Source: Candidatus Accumulibacter aalborgensis (GTDB taxonomy: Bacteria; Pseudomonadota; Gammaproteobacteria; Burkholderiales; Rhodocyclaceae). From it: 64,000 bases of DNA. The stretch is from contig NZ_FLQX01000102.1 of assembly GCF_900089955.1 (NCBI RefSeq), forward strand, positions 62,001-126,000, read 5' to 3'. Below are positions 1 to 8,098 of this stretch, one piece after another (position 1 is the first letter of the stretch; every line of letters starts with the position of its first letter). The notes beneath the pieces are model-generated. The model did not search any database. It had not been told where the DNA came from and saw nothing but the letters and a program-made list of their open reading frames with translations. The position numbers were made by a program, and so were the translations under genes.

Positions 1-1038
1 GACGCCGCCGAGAACGGCATCGCCGGTCTGGCCGATGTAGAGCAGCGCGCCGGCCAGCGGTGCGGCGACACACGGGCCGATGATGATCGCCGACAGGGCT
101 CCCATGGCGGCCACGCCAGGCAGAGATCCGCCCTTGAGGTGACTGGCTTCTTCCGACACCCGGCTTTGCAGAAAGATTGGCAGTTGCAGTTCGTAGAAAC
201 CAAACATCGACAGCGAGAGGGCGACGAAAACCGTCGCGAAGCCACCCAGGACCCAGGGATTCTGCAGCGCCGTGGCCAGCAGCGTGCCGGTCAGGCCAGC
301 GGCGACGCCGGCCGCCGCATAGGTGATGGCCATGCCCAGGACGTAGGCCAGCGATAGGGAAAAGCCGCGCGCGTGCGAGACGCCGTGGCCGTCGCGCCCG
401 GAGCCGACGATGATACTCGAGAGAATGGGGATCATCGGGAAGACGCAGGGAGTCAGCGACAGCAGCACCCCGAAGCCAAAGAAACTGCCGACCAGCAGCC
501 AGAAGCCGCTGTTCCTGAACAACTGTGCGATGCGCCCGGATTCGTCAGCGGCCGCCTCCTGGCCCGCCGGCGCAGTGGCGATCGGCGCCGGCGCTGGGTC
601 AGGTAGTTGCAGACTGAGCCTCTGCTGCTGCGGCGGATAGCAGATGCCGGCGTCGGCGCAACCCTGTGAAGTGATCTTCAGCGTCAGCGGCAGCGGTCCA
701 GAGCTGTTGCGCTCGACTGGCAGGACGACGGTGACCGAGTGATAGTAAACCTCGACCTTGCCGAAAGTGTCGTCGCGTTTCTCCTTGCCCGGCGGCAGCG
801 CCGGCGTGCCGAGGGCGATGGTCGCCGGCTCGGCGGCGAAACGGAATTTGTCACGGTAAAGGTAATAGCCCCTGGCGATCGCGAAGCGCACCTCGATGTG
901 CTGCCCGTCGACTGCGCGGGCGGTCGGCTGGAAAGCAAGCGCCGGGTCGAGGAACTCCTCGGCGTGCGCCAGGGTAGCCAGCAGGAGAAGGAGGGCAAGC
1001 CGGAAGAAGAGCGGGAAGGGAAGCAGCCAGCGGGTCAT
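1..1038 (-). CDS. dsbD: Thiol:disulfide interchange protein DsbD, C-terminus beyond the window
   Basis: Reading the minus strand from ATG at 1038 gives an open frame that runs off the window edge (346 codons visible). A signal peptide ends near LAHA. The periplasmic alpha domain that follows carries a C-x5-C pair (CADAGIC), the disulfide used by the DsbD N-terminal domain. After a linker come membrane segments with the CVFPMIP motif of the central domain; a GPCVAAP motif lies close to the edge. The C-terminal thioredoxin-like domain is outside the window. In the family, electrons pass from cytoplasmic thioredoxin through the membrane domain to periplasmic partners such as DsbC or cytochrome c maturation proteins. 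The gene follows cutA by 19 bp on the same strand, a very common cutA-dsbD pairing in betaproteobacteria. Confidence 0.93.
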   Translation of the reverse strand, partial: MTRWLLPFPLFFRLALLLLLATLAHAEEFLDPALAFQPTARAVDGQHIEVRFAIARGYYLYRDKFRFAAEPATIALGTPALPPGKEKRDDTFGKVEVYYHSVTVVLPVERNSSGPLPLTLKITSQGCADAGICYPPQQQRLSLQLPDPAPAPIATAPAGQEAAADESGRIAQLFRNSGFWLLVGSFFGFGVLLSLTPCVFPMIPILSSIIVGSGRDGHGVSHARGFSLSLAYVLGMAITYAAAGVAAGLTGTLLATALQNPWVLGGFATVFVALSLSMFGFYELQLPIFLQSRVSEEASHLKGGSLPGVAAMGALSAIIIGPCVAAPLAGALLYIGQTGDAVLGGV

Positions 1039-1057
1039 GGTGAGGGTCTTGCAGAGA

Positions 1058-1381
1058 TCAGTCGGGGAAACGTGTTTCGCTGGCCACCCAGGCGAGATAG
1101 TCAGGCAGCCCGTTTACGATCGGTAACGCGATCACTTCCGGCAACTCGTAAGGGTGGCGGCTGCGGATCGCCGCTGCGAGCGCGGCGTAGCGTTCGCTGG
1201 TCGTCTTGATCAACAAGGGTACCTCGTCGGCGGTTTCGAGCACGCCTTGCCAGCGGAAGACCGAGTGGCACGGCGCGAGAACGTTCACACAGGCCGCCAG
1301 ACGTGCTTCGACGAGCTCGCGTGCCAGTGCTTCGGCGGAAGGTCGATCGGGGAGATTGGTCAACACGAGCAGGGTAGTCAC
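1058..1381 (-). CDS. cutA: Divalent cation tolerance protein CutA
   Basis: A 107-aa protein, the usual CutA length. It has the family landmarks: an N-terminal beta strand followed by a LARELVEARLAACVNV segment, a central W-G pair in the FRWQG stretch, the E-x3-LIKT motif and the C-terminal HPYELPEVIALP motif. CutA forms very stable trimers with a ferredoxin-like fold; copper tolerance was the original phenotype, but the molecular role remains unclear. It lies 19 bp upstream of dsbD on the same strand and is probably co-transcribed with it. Confidence 0.95.
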   Translation of the reverse strand: MTTLLVLTNLPDRPSAEALARELVEARLAACVNVLAPCHSVFRWQGVLETADEVPLLIKTTSERYAALAAAIRSRHPYELPEVIALPIVNGLPDYLAWVASETRFPD

Positions 1382-1407
1382 GGGCGTGATTCTACGTCAA
1401 TTGTAGG

Positions 1408-2328
1408 TCAGGATCGGGGCGCCGCCTGAGGCTGCCCGCTCGCGCCGCGCCCGCGCATGGCCAGCGCCTCGTTGGCGATCAGTGCCCCGAGGACCAGGGT
1501 GCCGCCGGTCAGCGTGCTCGCTGCCGGCTGCTCGCCGGCGCCGAGCCACGCCCAGGTGACTCCGAAAACCACTTCGAGCAGACCGAGGAGCGCAATCTCC
1601 GGCGCCGGCAGGACGCGCGACAGGCGCACCACCAGGAGGCAGGGAATCGCCAGTTGAACGGCGCCGAGCAGGGCGAGCAGGGCGAGGTCGTGCGCCGATG
1701 ACTGGAACGGATAAGCCATCGGGAAGGTGAACACGGCCGACAGCGCGGCGCCGATCAGTACAGCCGGCAGCATGTCCTGGCCAACGCCGTGCTGCGCGTC
1801 AGTCCGGCGATGACTGACATATTGGAGGGTCGTGAAGTTGAGCGCGGCGGCCAGAGGTACGGCCAGAGCGACGATGGTTCCGGCCAGCGACAGTCCGCTG
1901 CGCGCCTCCTGGCCGAACATCCAGCCGATGCCCACGCCGGCCAGAGCGATGGCCAGCCACGTTCTGGCCGGCAGCCGGTGGTGCAGGAAAACCCGGGTGA
2001 ACAAGGCGGTGATCAAGGGCCCGATGGCCATCGTCACCAGTACGTTGGCCACCGTGGTGAGCGTGATCGCCAGCATGAACGCCGTGAACATCACCGACCA
2101 GCAAACGGCCGAGAACCAGACCGGCCAGGGGGATCGCGCCAGACCGCGCCAGAGTCCTGGCCCGCGCATTGCGGTCAGCAACACACTCAGGGCGAGCGCG
2201 TTGAACAGGCTGCGCCAGAAGGTGACCTCAAAGCTGCCCGCGGTATCGAGATGGCGCGAGACCACCCCGGCGATGCTCCACAACAGAGTGACCAGGACCA
2301 TCAGTGCGACGGCACGGCGATGCGACAT
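1408..2328 (-). CDS. EamA-family (DMT superfamily) transporter
   Basis: The 306-aa form starts at the ATG at 2328 (MSHRRAVALM), preceded by an AGGAAG-type ribosome site. A longer in-frame upstream extension is polar and unlikely. The protein is almost entirely hydrophobic, with about ten predicted membrane segments in two EamA-like halves: the first opens with VTLLWSIAGVVSR, the second with the SLAGTIVALAVPLAAAL stretch and ends with PAPEIALLGLLEVVFGVTWAW, a typical C-half EamA signature. Members export amino acids or other small metabolites; the substrate cannot be read from the sequence. A 60-bp piece of this gene recurs at 3263-3322 on the same strand. Confidence 0.88.
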   Translation of the reverse strand: MSHRRAVALMVLVTLLWSIAGVVSRHLDTAGSFEVTFWRSLFNALALSVLLTAMRGPGLWRGLARSPWPVWFSAVCWSVMFTAFMLAITLTTVANVLVTMAIGPLITALFTRVFLHHRLPARTWLAIALAGVGIGWMFGQEARSGLSLAGTIVALAVPLAAALNFTTLQYVSHRRTDAQHGVGQDMLPAVLIGAALSAVFTFPMAYPFQSSAHDLALLALLGAVQLAIPCLLVVRLSRVLPAPEIALLGLLEVVFGVTWAWLGAGEQPAASTLTGGTLVLGALIANEALAMRGRGASGQPQAAPRS

Positions 2329-2527
2329 TCCTGGATCTTCCTGCCGCGAAATGGCGGCGACGATTGAAAAGGGTGCCATTGTGCAGGATTTCGTTTCGGC
2401 TGCAGCCAATTCATGATGCGCCGTAGCCGGCATGAAATGGCTCCTGACTTGCGTCAGTCTAGCCGGTGGCGTGTCCGTGGCGCTAGGCGATCTCCCTGTT
2501 CCCCGGTTGTGCTGACCCGCGAGTGGC

Positions 2528-3145
2528 TTACTTTTTCCGGCAAACCAGCTCCGCCTTCGGTTGGAATGGCCAGGCAGCAAAGTAGACTTTTTCCAGCGTC
2601 AGGCCGGCGGCGTCCAACAATGGCCGCAGATGATCGCGCGCCAGCGTTTGTCGACGCGAGCTGCGGCGGCTGTTGAACGGGGTGTCCAGCCAGGCATACA
2701 CGACAACCCCCGTTTTGGCGACTCGTGCCAGGCTCTTCAACAGTCGGACGCGATCGTCATCCTGGGAAAAATGGTGCAACAGCCGATGGCACACGACCCA
2801 CTCAAACTCGCCGTCGGCAAACGGCAGCGCAAACGCATCTCCTTGTTGACCGATACGTTCGTGGTTTGCCTGACGATAGACAGCCAGCATCGCTTCTGAA
2901 CTGTCGAGTCCTACTACCTTGCTGAATTTGCCGCGCAGCAGTCCGTCGATACGTCCCGTTCCACACGGACAGTCCAGCACACTTGCGCCACTGACATGGT
3001 TCAATGCACGCTCTACGGCGCGAGCTTCCAGCCAATGGGAAAAACGGCGTACGCCTTTGGGCTTCACGAACTTGCTGTTGTATTTCTCGGCACTTTCAAA
3101 TTCCCGGTAACGTTCCGGCTGTTGATCTGGACTTCCTTGACTCAT
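2528..3145 (-). CDS. Class I SAM-dependent methyltransferase
   Basis: The 205-aa protein starts at the ATG at 3145 (MSQGSPDQQP), with AGGAAT upstream; a longer frame exists but lacks such a site. It has a Rossmann-type methyltransferase core: motif I VLDCPCGTGR (SAM-binding glycine loop), motif II acidic end of strand 2 (VVGLDSSEAML), then GDAFALPFADGEFEWVVCHRLLHHF, matching the methyltransferase_11 motif III/IV region. The substrate is not evident. The PCGTGR loop and short C-terminal part resemble methyltransferases that act on small molecules or lipids. It stands alone between the EamA gene and the NRAMP-like gene. Confidence 0.85.
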   Translation of the reverse strand: MSQGSPDQQPERYREFESAEKYNSKFVKPKGVRRFSHWLEARAVERALNHVSGASVLDCPCGTGRIDGLLRGKFSKVVGLDSSEAMLAVYRQANHERIGQQGDAFALPFADGEFEWVVCHRLLHHFSQDDDRVRLLKSLARVAKTGVVVYAWLDTPFNSRRSSRRQTLARDHLRPLLDAAGLTLEKVYFAAWPFQPKAELVCRKK

Positions 3146-3262
3146 GGGTAAATTCCTTACGCCTAATCGTTTCTCGGCGCCCGACGCAGAGCCAGGCACC
3201 AAGGACTATGGTGTGCTGGAGGCATTAACCCAGGCTTAAGGTTCATGCCCATATTTTTTTCG

Positions 3263-3322
3263 ATCTCCGGCGCCGGCAGGACACGCGACAGGCGGACCAC
3301 CAGGACGCCGGGAATCGCCAGT
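3263..3322 (-). pseudogene. 60-bp duplicate fragment of the EamA transporter gene
   Basis: Bases 3263-3322 match 1595-1654 inside the EamA gene at 56 of 60 positions by direct comparison, in the same orientation. On the minus strand the fragment still encodes the LVVRLSRVLPAPEI stretch. Nothing else of the gene is present on either side, so it is a leftover of a second EamA paralogue or of a segmental duplication, now lying just downstream of the NRAMP-like stop codon. Confidence 0.75.
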
Positions 3323-3339
3323 CTTCGCTCCTTCCGTGC

Positions 3340-4653
3340 TTATCCGCCCAACAGTTTCACGTCAAACCAGTCGAGCACCGTGCTCAGGATCAGCGTCACC
3401 GAGAGCAGGCTGACGATCATGGCGATAGTGTAGGTCATCACGTTACCGAGCCGGCTATTCACGTAGTCGCCCATCAGCTCGCGATTGTTGATCAACTGCA
3501 GCACCGCGAACAGCTCGATCGGCAACAGCACTCCATTGAGCACCTGCACGCCGAGCAGTACGGGAATGACCGGCAGGGCGGGAATCAGCGCGACGGCCGC
3601 GCCGAGCACCAGCAGCGCGGTGAACATGCCGATGAAGACCGGTGCTTCGCTCCATGAGCGCGAGACGCCACGCTCGAAACCGGCGGCTTCGCTCATCACG
3701 TAGGTCGTCGACAGCGGCAACACCGCGCCGGCCAGCAGGCAGGCGCCGAGCAGACCGACGGCGAACAGATAGCTGGCGTATTGGCCGGCAATCGGGGCCA
3801 GCGCCAGCGCCGCATCGGCGGCGGTCTCGACTTCCTTGTGGATCGGAAAAAGCGTCGCGGCGGTGGCGATGATGATGAATCCCGAGATCGCCACGGCAAA
3901 GAAAGTGCCGCTCCATACATCGACCTGCGTCAAGCGATAGTCTTCCGGTCTGGCGCCCCTTTCGGCCGTCGAAGACTGGACGTAGAGCTGCATGTACGGC
4001 GTGATCGTCGTCCCGATCAAGGCGATCAGCAAATTGAGATACGCTGGATCTTCCTCGATGTGCGGCCGAAGGGTTTCGCTGAGCACCACGTGCCAATCGG
4101 GCTTGGCGAGGAAAGCAGCGCCGATGTAGGCCAGAAAGACCAGCGTCAGGACGAGGAAAACTTTTTCGACGCGGTTATATGAGCCGCGTGTGATGAGTAA
4201 CCAGAGCAGCGCGGCGGAGACCGGCACGGCGATATAGCGGCTGACTCCGAACAGCTCTGCCGCAGCGCCGATACCGACGAACTCGGTGACGATGACGCCA
4301 AAGTTGGCGATGAGCAGTGAAAGCAGGATGAACGCCGTCATGCGCAGCGAGAAATTCTCGCGCACCAGGTCGGAGAAGCCTTTGCCGGTCACCGCGCCCA
4401 GGCGCGCGAACATTTCCTGCACCACCCCGAGAAAGAAGAAGATGACCACCATCACCCACAGGAAACCATAGCCATACGAGGCACCTGCGGACGCGTAAGT
4501 TGCGATGCCGCCGGCATCATTGCCGGCGTTCGCGGCGATCAGGCCGGGGCCCATCGCCGCCAGATAGACCCACAGGCTCCTGCGTCGCGGGCGGTCATGC
4601 CCGGGCGCCGCCGAGTAGTCAACCTTGCTGCTGGTCTGATTCAATGTGGTCAT
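3340..4653 (-). CDS. NRAMP-related divalent cation transporter (DAGG/TPY type, possibly Mg2+)
   Basis: A 437-aa, strongly hydrophobic protein with the NRAMP (SLC11) layout of about 11 membrane segments. Helix 1 starts GPGLIAANAGNDAGG. Aligned with classical NRAMP it keeps the metal-binding Asp, but DPGN is replaced by DAGG. In helix 6 the classical MPH motif is replaced by TPY (TTITPYMQLY), removing the methionine that selects transition metals. These substitutions are characteristic of NRAMP-related magnesium-type transporters rather than Mn/Fe importers (family knowledge; I am moderately sure). The preceding gene on the same strand encodes a protein with MgtE-type Mg-sensing domains, which supports magnesium or another divalent ion as substrate. 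Confidence 0.88.
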   Translation of the reverse strand: MTTLNQTSSKVDYSAAPGHDRPRRRSLWVYLAAMGPGLIAANAGNDAGGIATYASAGASYGYGFLWVMVVIFFFLGVVQEMFARLGAVTGKGFSDLVRENFSLRMTAFILLSLLIANFGVIVTEFVGIGAAAELFGVSRYIAVPVSAALLWLLITRGSYNRVEKVFLVLTLVFLAYIGAAFLAKPDWHVVLSETLRPHIEEDPAYLNLLIALIGTTITPYMQLYVQSSTAERGARPEDYRLTQVDVWSGTFFAVAISGFIIIATAATLFPIHKEVETAADAALALAPIAGQYASYLFAVGLLGACLLAGAVLPLSTTYVMSEAAGFERGVSRSWSEAPVFIGMFTALLVLGAAVALIPALPVIPVLLGVQVLNGVLLPIELFAVLQLINNRELMGDYVNSRLGNVMTYTIAMIVSLLSVTLILSTVLDWFDVKLLGG

Positions 4654-4742
4654 TATTTTTCTCGCTTTCCCAGCGCCGCAGCGCTGTCAGGATATATCAG
4701 AGGGGGCCCGGCTCGGTCCCGGGGGTTTGCTGACCTCGGGTG

Positions 4743-6023
4743 CTAGCCAAATACGCGCTCGCGCTGGCGGTGCTGCCAGATCTCGGGCAGCAGGACCGCC
4801 ATGGCGTCGTCCACCGTCAGGATGCCGATCATGCGCTGGGCGTCGTCGAGCACAGGAATAGCGAGCAGGTTGTATTCCGCAAGTACGCGCGTCGCGTCTT
4901 CGGCGCGGTCGTCTGGGCTGACGGTCGGCAGATTGTCTTCCATGATCTCGGCCAGCGGTGTCTCCGGGTTGGCGATGATCAGGCTGCGCAGTCGGACGAT
5001 GCCGCGCAGCGCCACCAGCCGATCTTCGTCGGGCAAGTCTGCGCTGTCTTCGGCGGGTGCGGGACGCTCGGCGACGACATAGATCGCCAGCAGCGGGTCG
5101 GGCACTTCTTCGAGCGAGCGCAACAGCGTCAGCGCATCGCGGACCGTCGCACCCTCGCGGATGCGCACGAAGTCAGGCTGCATGATCCGGCCGACGCTGT
5201 CTTCATCGTAGGCCAGCGACTCCTGGACCTCGGCCGCCTCCTCGGGCTCCATGCTGGCCAGGATTCGGTTGGCGACTTCCTTGTCGAGGTCCTCCAGCGC
5301 GTCGGCCGCGGCGCCGGGGGCCATTTCCTCGAGGATGTCGGCAGCGCGCTCTTCGTCCATCCCCTCCAGCAGGTCGGCGACCCGCTCGTCGCTCACTTCC
5401 TCGAGAATCTCGGCGGCGGTCTCGTCGTCCAGTGCAGCGACGATGTCGGCGCTCTCGCGGAAGGAGAGCGCGTCGACGATCCGTCCCAGATCGACCGGGT
5501 TCATCTCGGAGAGACGGTCGTAGGAGACCTTGAGTTGCACCGGCGCGTCACTGACCAGATACTGCGCTTCTTGCCAGTCGATCACCTGCCGTCCGACGAC
5601 GCGATGCGCCAGCGAGCGCGGGCCCAGTCGGCGCAGCAGCGCCTTGGCGCTGATGTCGACGCCGACAAGCCGGTAGACACGTTCTATCTGGGCGAGCTGA
5701 ACGTCGTTGACGCGCACGATTCGGCGGCCGCTGATGTCGATGATCTGGTGGTCGAGTACGTCCTTGCCGAGCAGGATCTCGCCGTCACGACGCCGGAAGC
5801 GCCGCAGGCTGACCGTCGACGAGCTGAGCTGGATGGCCCCGTTGAATGATTCCAGCCGGCTGGCGGGGACGAAGAACTGCTGTCGCCGGTCACGGACGAC
5901 GAGTCCAGTGATCGGCGGGTAAAGCTCGTCGCCAACGCGGACGATCACGTCGTCGAGCCGGCCGATGATCTCGTCGGTCTTGCCACGGACCGCCTGGCCA
6001 AGAAATGATGCGAAGAAGAGCAT
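4743..6023 (-). CDS. PRC-barrel / MgtE_N / CBS-domain protein, likely regulator of the adjacent transporter
   Basis: A 426-aa soluble protein. Residues about 1-170 contain two PRC-barrel-like segments (GKTDEIIGRLDDVIVRVGD and a second around LGKDVLDHQIIDISGRRIVRVND). Residues about 180-290 form an MgtE_N superhelix with repeated acidic helices (ALDDETAAEILEEV, MDEERAADILEEM, LDKEVANRILASM). Residues about 290-420 are a CBS pair starting at YDEDSVGRIMQPDF. In MgtE channels the N and CBS domains sense cytoplasmic Mg2+ and close the pore; here they are a stand-alone protein without a pore. It is encoded 89 bp upstream of the NRAMP-like gene, so it probably senses Mg2+ and gates or regulates that transporter. 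The 0.4-kb leader in front suggests additional RNA-level control. Confidence 0.88.
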   Translation of the reverse strand: MLFFASFLGQAVRGKTDEIIGRLDDVIVRVGDELYPPITGLVVRDRRQQFFVPASRLESFNGAIQLSSSTVSLRRFRRRDGEILLGKDVLDHQIIDISGRRIVRVNDVQLAQIERVYRLVGVDISAKALLRRLGPRSLAHRVVGRQVIDWQEAQYLVSDAPVQLKVSYDRLSEMNPVDLGRIVDALSFRESADIVAALDDETAAEILEEVSDERVADLLEGMDEERAADILEEMAPGAAADALEDLDKEVANRILASMEPEEAAEVQESLAYDEDSVGRIMQPDFVRIREGATVRDALTLLRSLEEVPDPLLAIYVVAERPAPAEDSADLPDEDRLVALRGIVRLRSLIIANPETPLAEIMEDNLPTVSPDDRAEDATRVLAEYNLLAIPVLDDAQRMIGILTVDDAMAVLLPEIWQHRQRERVFG

Positions 6024-6440
6024 GAGTTACCTCCTGTCGCCGCTGATACGGCGGAAAGCAAGCTGATGGAAGTACATGCCGTAAAACGACGCGGGCCAGC
6101 GACCGGCGTCGTGGACGCGGCCTGTTGCGCACGAAACGGTGCGCCGCCTGAACAGGCGCGCGCGAAAACGTGCGCAGCAGGCAAGCGCCCGCTACGGCGT
6201 TACGATTCTTGCAGTGTGTAAGTAAGCGACAGGTCCCAGGACGGGACCAGGCTGACGCCGCACTCCCTGGACGGGAAGCGGCAGGGGACTAACCTGCGTT
6301 AACTCGCCAAGGTGACGTCGACCACGTGTCGACAACTGCCAGACGAACAACTGCCCAAGTTAAGGCCTCCAGAAACGAAGAAGCGCGGAGACTATCAATT
6401 TGGACTGGCGCTTGTCAAGCCGAATTGGCAATCATTTTTG
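6024..6440 (-). promoter_or_regulatory. Long structured leader upstream of the PRC/MgtE_N/CBS gene
   Basis: No convincing gene lies in these 417 bases. Two hairpins with the same loop pattern sit side by side: stem GGTCCC/GGGACC at 6232-6248, and an extended stem 6257-6282 (GCCGC plus TCCC against GGGA plus GCGGC). On the + strand both loops read NGGAC between CCC and GGG. A further self-complementary stretch is seen around 6315-6335 (GTCGACCACGTGTCGAC). The position in front of a magnesium-type operon fits a riboswitch-like or transcript-leader role, but I could not fit it to the M-box or yybP-ykoY consensus. Confidence 0.4.
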
Positions 6441-6460
6441 GCCATTGTCGCCTAATGGGC

Positions 6461-6757
6461 TCAACGGAGCAGGAAGACGGTTGCCAGGGCGAGGAAGATG
6501 AAAAAGCCGCCGCTGTCGGTCCAGGCGGTGATCGACATGCTCGAACCGAAAGCCGGGTCGCGGCCCAACTTGAGCAGCGTGATCGATTCGCGAAAGCCGT
6601 GGATCACCCGCGAAGCGATGAAGGCGGTGAACAGGTTGATCGCCAGCCACTTCCAGCGGTTCCTCAAGGCCGCGCTGACTGGCGCGAAGATATCCTCGTC
6701 CTGACTTAAGCCACCTTCGCGCCGCAAGTCTGCGTCAGCCTCGTCACGGACGAAGTC
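6461..6757 (-). pseudogene. mgtE relic with lost N-terminus and internal deletion
   Basis: The minus-strand frame begins with DFVRDEADADLRREGGLSQD, the linker from the MgtE CBS region into its first membrane helix, and continues with WKWLAINLFTAFIASRVI (helix 1). It then jumps directly from FRESITL to LGRDPAFGSSMSITAWTDSG, the start of the last MgtE helix, and ends GFFIFLALATVFLLR. The whole pore-forming core between these points (roughly 100 residues in MgtE proteins) is missing without loss of frame, and the MgtE_N/CBS part upstream is absent, with an in-frame stop just before the homology begins. It cannot be a working channel. Confidence 0.8.
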
Positions 6758-6779
6758 CGACTATATCAAAACGGCCGTG

Positions 6780-7919
6780 TCAGGGCCTTATCGCCTGGGG
6801 CTCACCCCGTTCGTTCACGGCTACTGTCGCTCCAGGGCGAGCGCTCATTTGAACGTGATGCTCCTGGCCTCGAAAATTATAGGTGACCTCCCAATAGGCG
6901 GGTGCGCCTGGGGAGGACACGCTTGCGCAACGTTCGACGTCCTGGGTATGCGCCTGCTGGGCACCACCGTCGCGACCGACGCTGGCGCCCAGCGCCGCGC
7001 CGGCGACGGCGCCACCGGCAGTGGCAATATCCTTACCGCGGCCGCCACCGACCTGATGCCCGAGAATGCCGCCAATCACTGCCCCAACGATTGCACCCGG
7101 AACATTGGCGCCGCTTCGATCCTCAACGACTTGTTCCTGCTCGACCCAGCAGCGGCGCTCAGCAGGGCCAAGCACGGCGCGGACCGAAGTGACCCTCGCC
7201 TCATACAGTCGCTCGCGGTCGCGCCGGTGGTCGTCGTAGGAGGCAACCGGAAGGGGCGCGTAACGGGGGTCATCTATGCCGGCGCCCCTGCTCACCACCC
7301 GCACCGACGAAACGCGGTCGTTCAAGCCCATGGCAGCCAGCGACGGATACTGGCCTGGACGCAAGATGGCGCAGCGACCGCTGAAGCGCGCGTCTTCGCA
7401 AATCTCCCACGAGTTGCGATAGACGACCACCGATGAGGCACGGTCATTGAAGCCATGGCGCTCGAGGTTGCCGATCTGTTCCTGCGTGCTGAAAGAACGG
7501 CCGGCAAAGCCTTCATATTCAAAAAACGTGACCTGTACCGCCGGGTCGTTGTCGTAGGCTGCTGGCGGAGCGGCTGCATAACGACTGGCATCAGTGCGCG
7601 AGTTTCTGCTGACGGTCCTCGCCGATGAGACACGGTCGTTCAAACTCATCGCAGCCAGCGATGGATACCGGCCCGGACGCAAAACGACACACCGACCGCT
7701 GAAGCGCGCATCCTCGCAGACTTCCCAAGCGTTGCGGAGCACCACCACCGACGAGGCACGGTCATTGAAGCCATAGCGCTCGAAGTTGCCGATCCCCTCC
7801 TCGGTGGTGAACGACCGGCCGGCAAAGCCTTCCCGCTCGTAAAAGGTGACCTGCGCGGCAACTGGGGTGGTGAGGATCGCACCGGCCAGCACCAGGGCGT
7901 TGCTCGAAATTGCATTCAT
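6780..7919 (-). CDS. Exported protein with two beta/gamma-crystallin domains and a glycine-zipper segment
   Basis: A 379-aa protein from the ATG at 7919, with a signal peptide ending near TTPVAAQ. Two crystallin-like domains follow (residues about 24-110 and 130-215), each with the pattern VTF(Y/F)E-x2-GFAGRSF, the NFERYGFNDRASSVVV / NLERHGFNDRASSVVV core and a C-terminal YPSLAAM-LNDRVSS motif. The copies are about 80% alike, so they arose by internal duplication. After a charged linker the last third contains a glycine-rich hydrophobic segment (PGAIVGAVIGGILGHQVGGG, AGAALGAS) of the glycine-zipper 2TM / 17-kDa antigen type. Beta/gamma-crystallin domains often bind Ca2+; the glycine zipper suggests envelope association. 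The function is not known. Confidence 0.85.
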   Translation of the reverse strand: MNAISSNALVLAGAILTTPVAAQVTFYEREGFAGRSFTTEEGIGNFERYGFNDRASSVVVLRNAWEVCEDARFSGRCVVLRPGRYPSLAAMSLNDRVSSARTVSRNSRTDASRYAAAPPAAYDNDPAVQVTFFEYEGFAGRSFSTQEQIGNLERHGFNDRASSVVVYRNSWEICEDARFSGRCAILRPGQYPSLAAMGLNDRVSSVRVVSRGAGIDDPRYAPLPVASYDDHRRDRERLYEARVTSVRAVLGPAERRCWVEQEQVVEDRSGANVPGAIVGAVIGGILGHQVGGGRGKDIATAGGAVAGAALGASVGRDGGAQQAHTQDVERCASVSSPGAPAYWEVTYNFRGQEHHVQMSARPGATVAVNERGEPQAIRP

Positions 7920-8023
7920 GGGTGCCTCGTTGATTGAGTTGCGTGGACCGAAAGCGGCGTCCAGACCTGGCGGCTTCGGAGCTGCGCTGAAGCAGGCTGA
8001 TGATGCGCGGCCGAAGCAGTCTG

Positions 8024-8073
8024 GCGGCATACCCAACGCTGACGGCGGTGGCCGTTAGCGTTGGGTATGCCGC
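8024..8073. repeat. 23-bp inverted repeat with 4-base loop (REP-like)
   Basis: Arms 8024-8046 and 8051-8073 are complementary at 22 of 23 positions, separated by GGTG. The core is GGCATACCCAACGCT and its reverse complement. It lies about 105 bp upstream of the crystallin-protein start. The CCCAACG core resembles REP-type extragenic palindromes; it could also stop transcription coming from the hydrolase gene upstream on the same strand. Confidence 0.7.
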
Positions 8074-8098
8074 TATTGTCGGCACTTCCGTGAACCAG

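Noticed and set aside
6024-6440. M-box, yybP-ykoY or guanidine-II riboswitch
   Set aside because: The start resembles an M-box 5' end (CTTCGTT...GAGGC), but the conserved core could not be aligned. The twin hairpins have CCC-NGGAC-GGG loops, not the ACGR tetraloops of guanidine-II, and the GCAAGACCUUUGC element of yybP-ykoY is absent.
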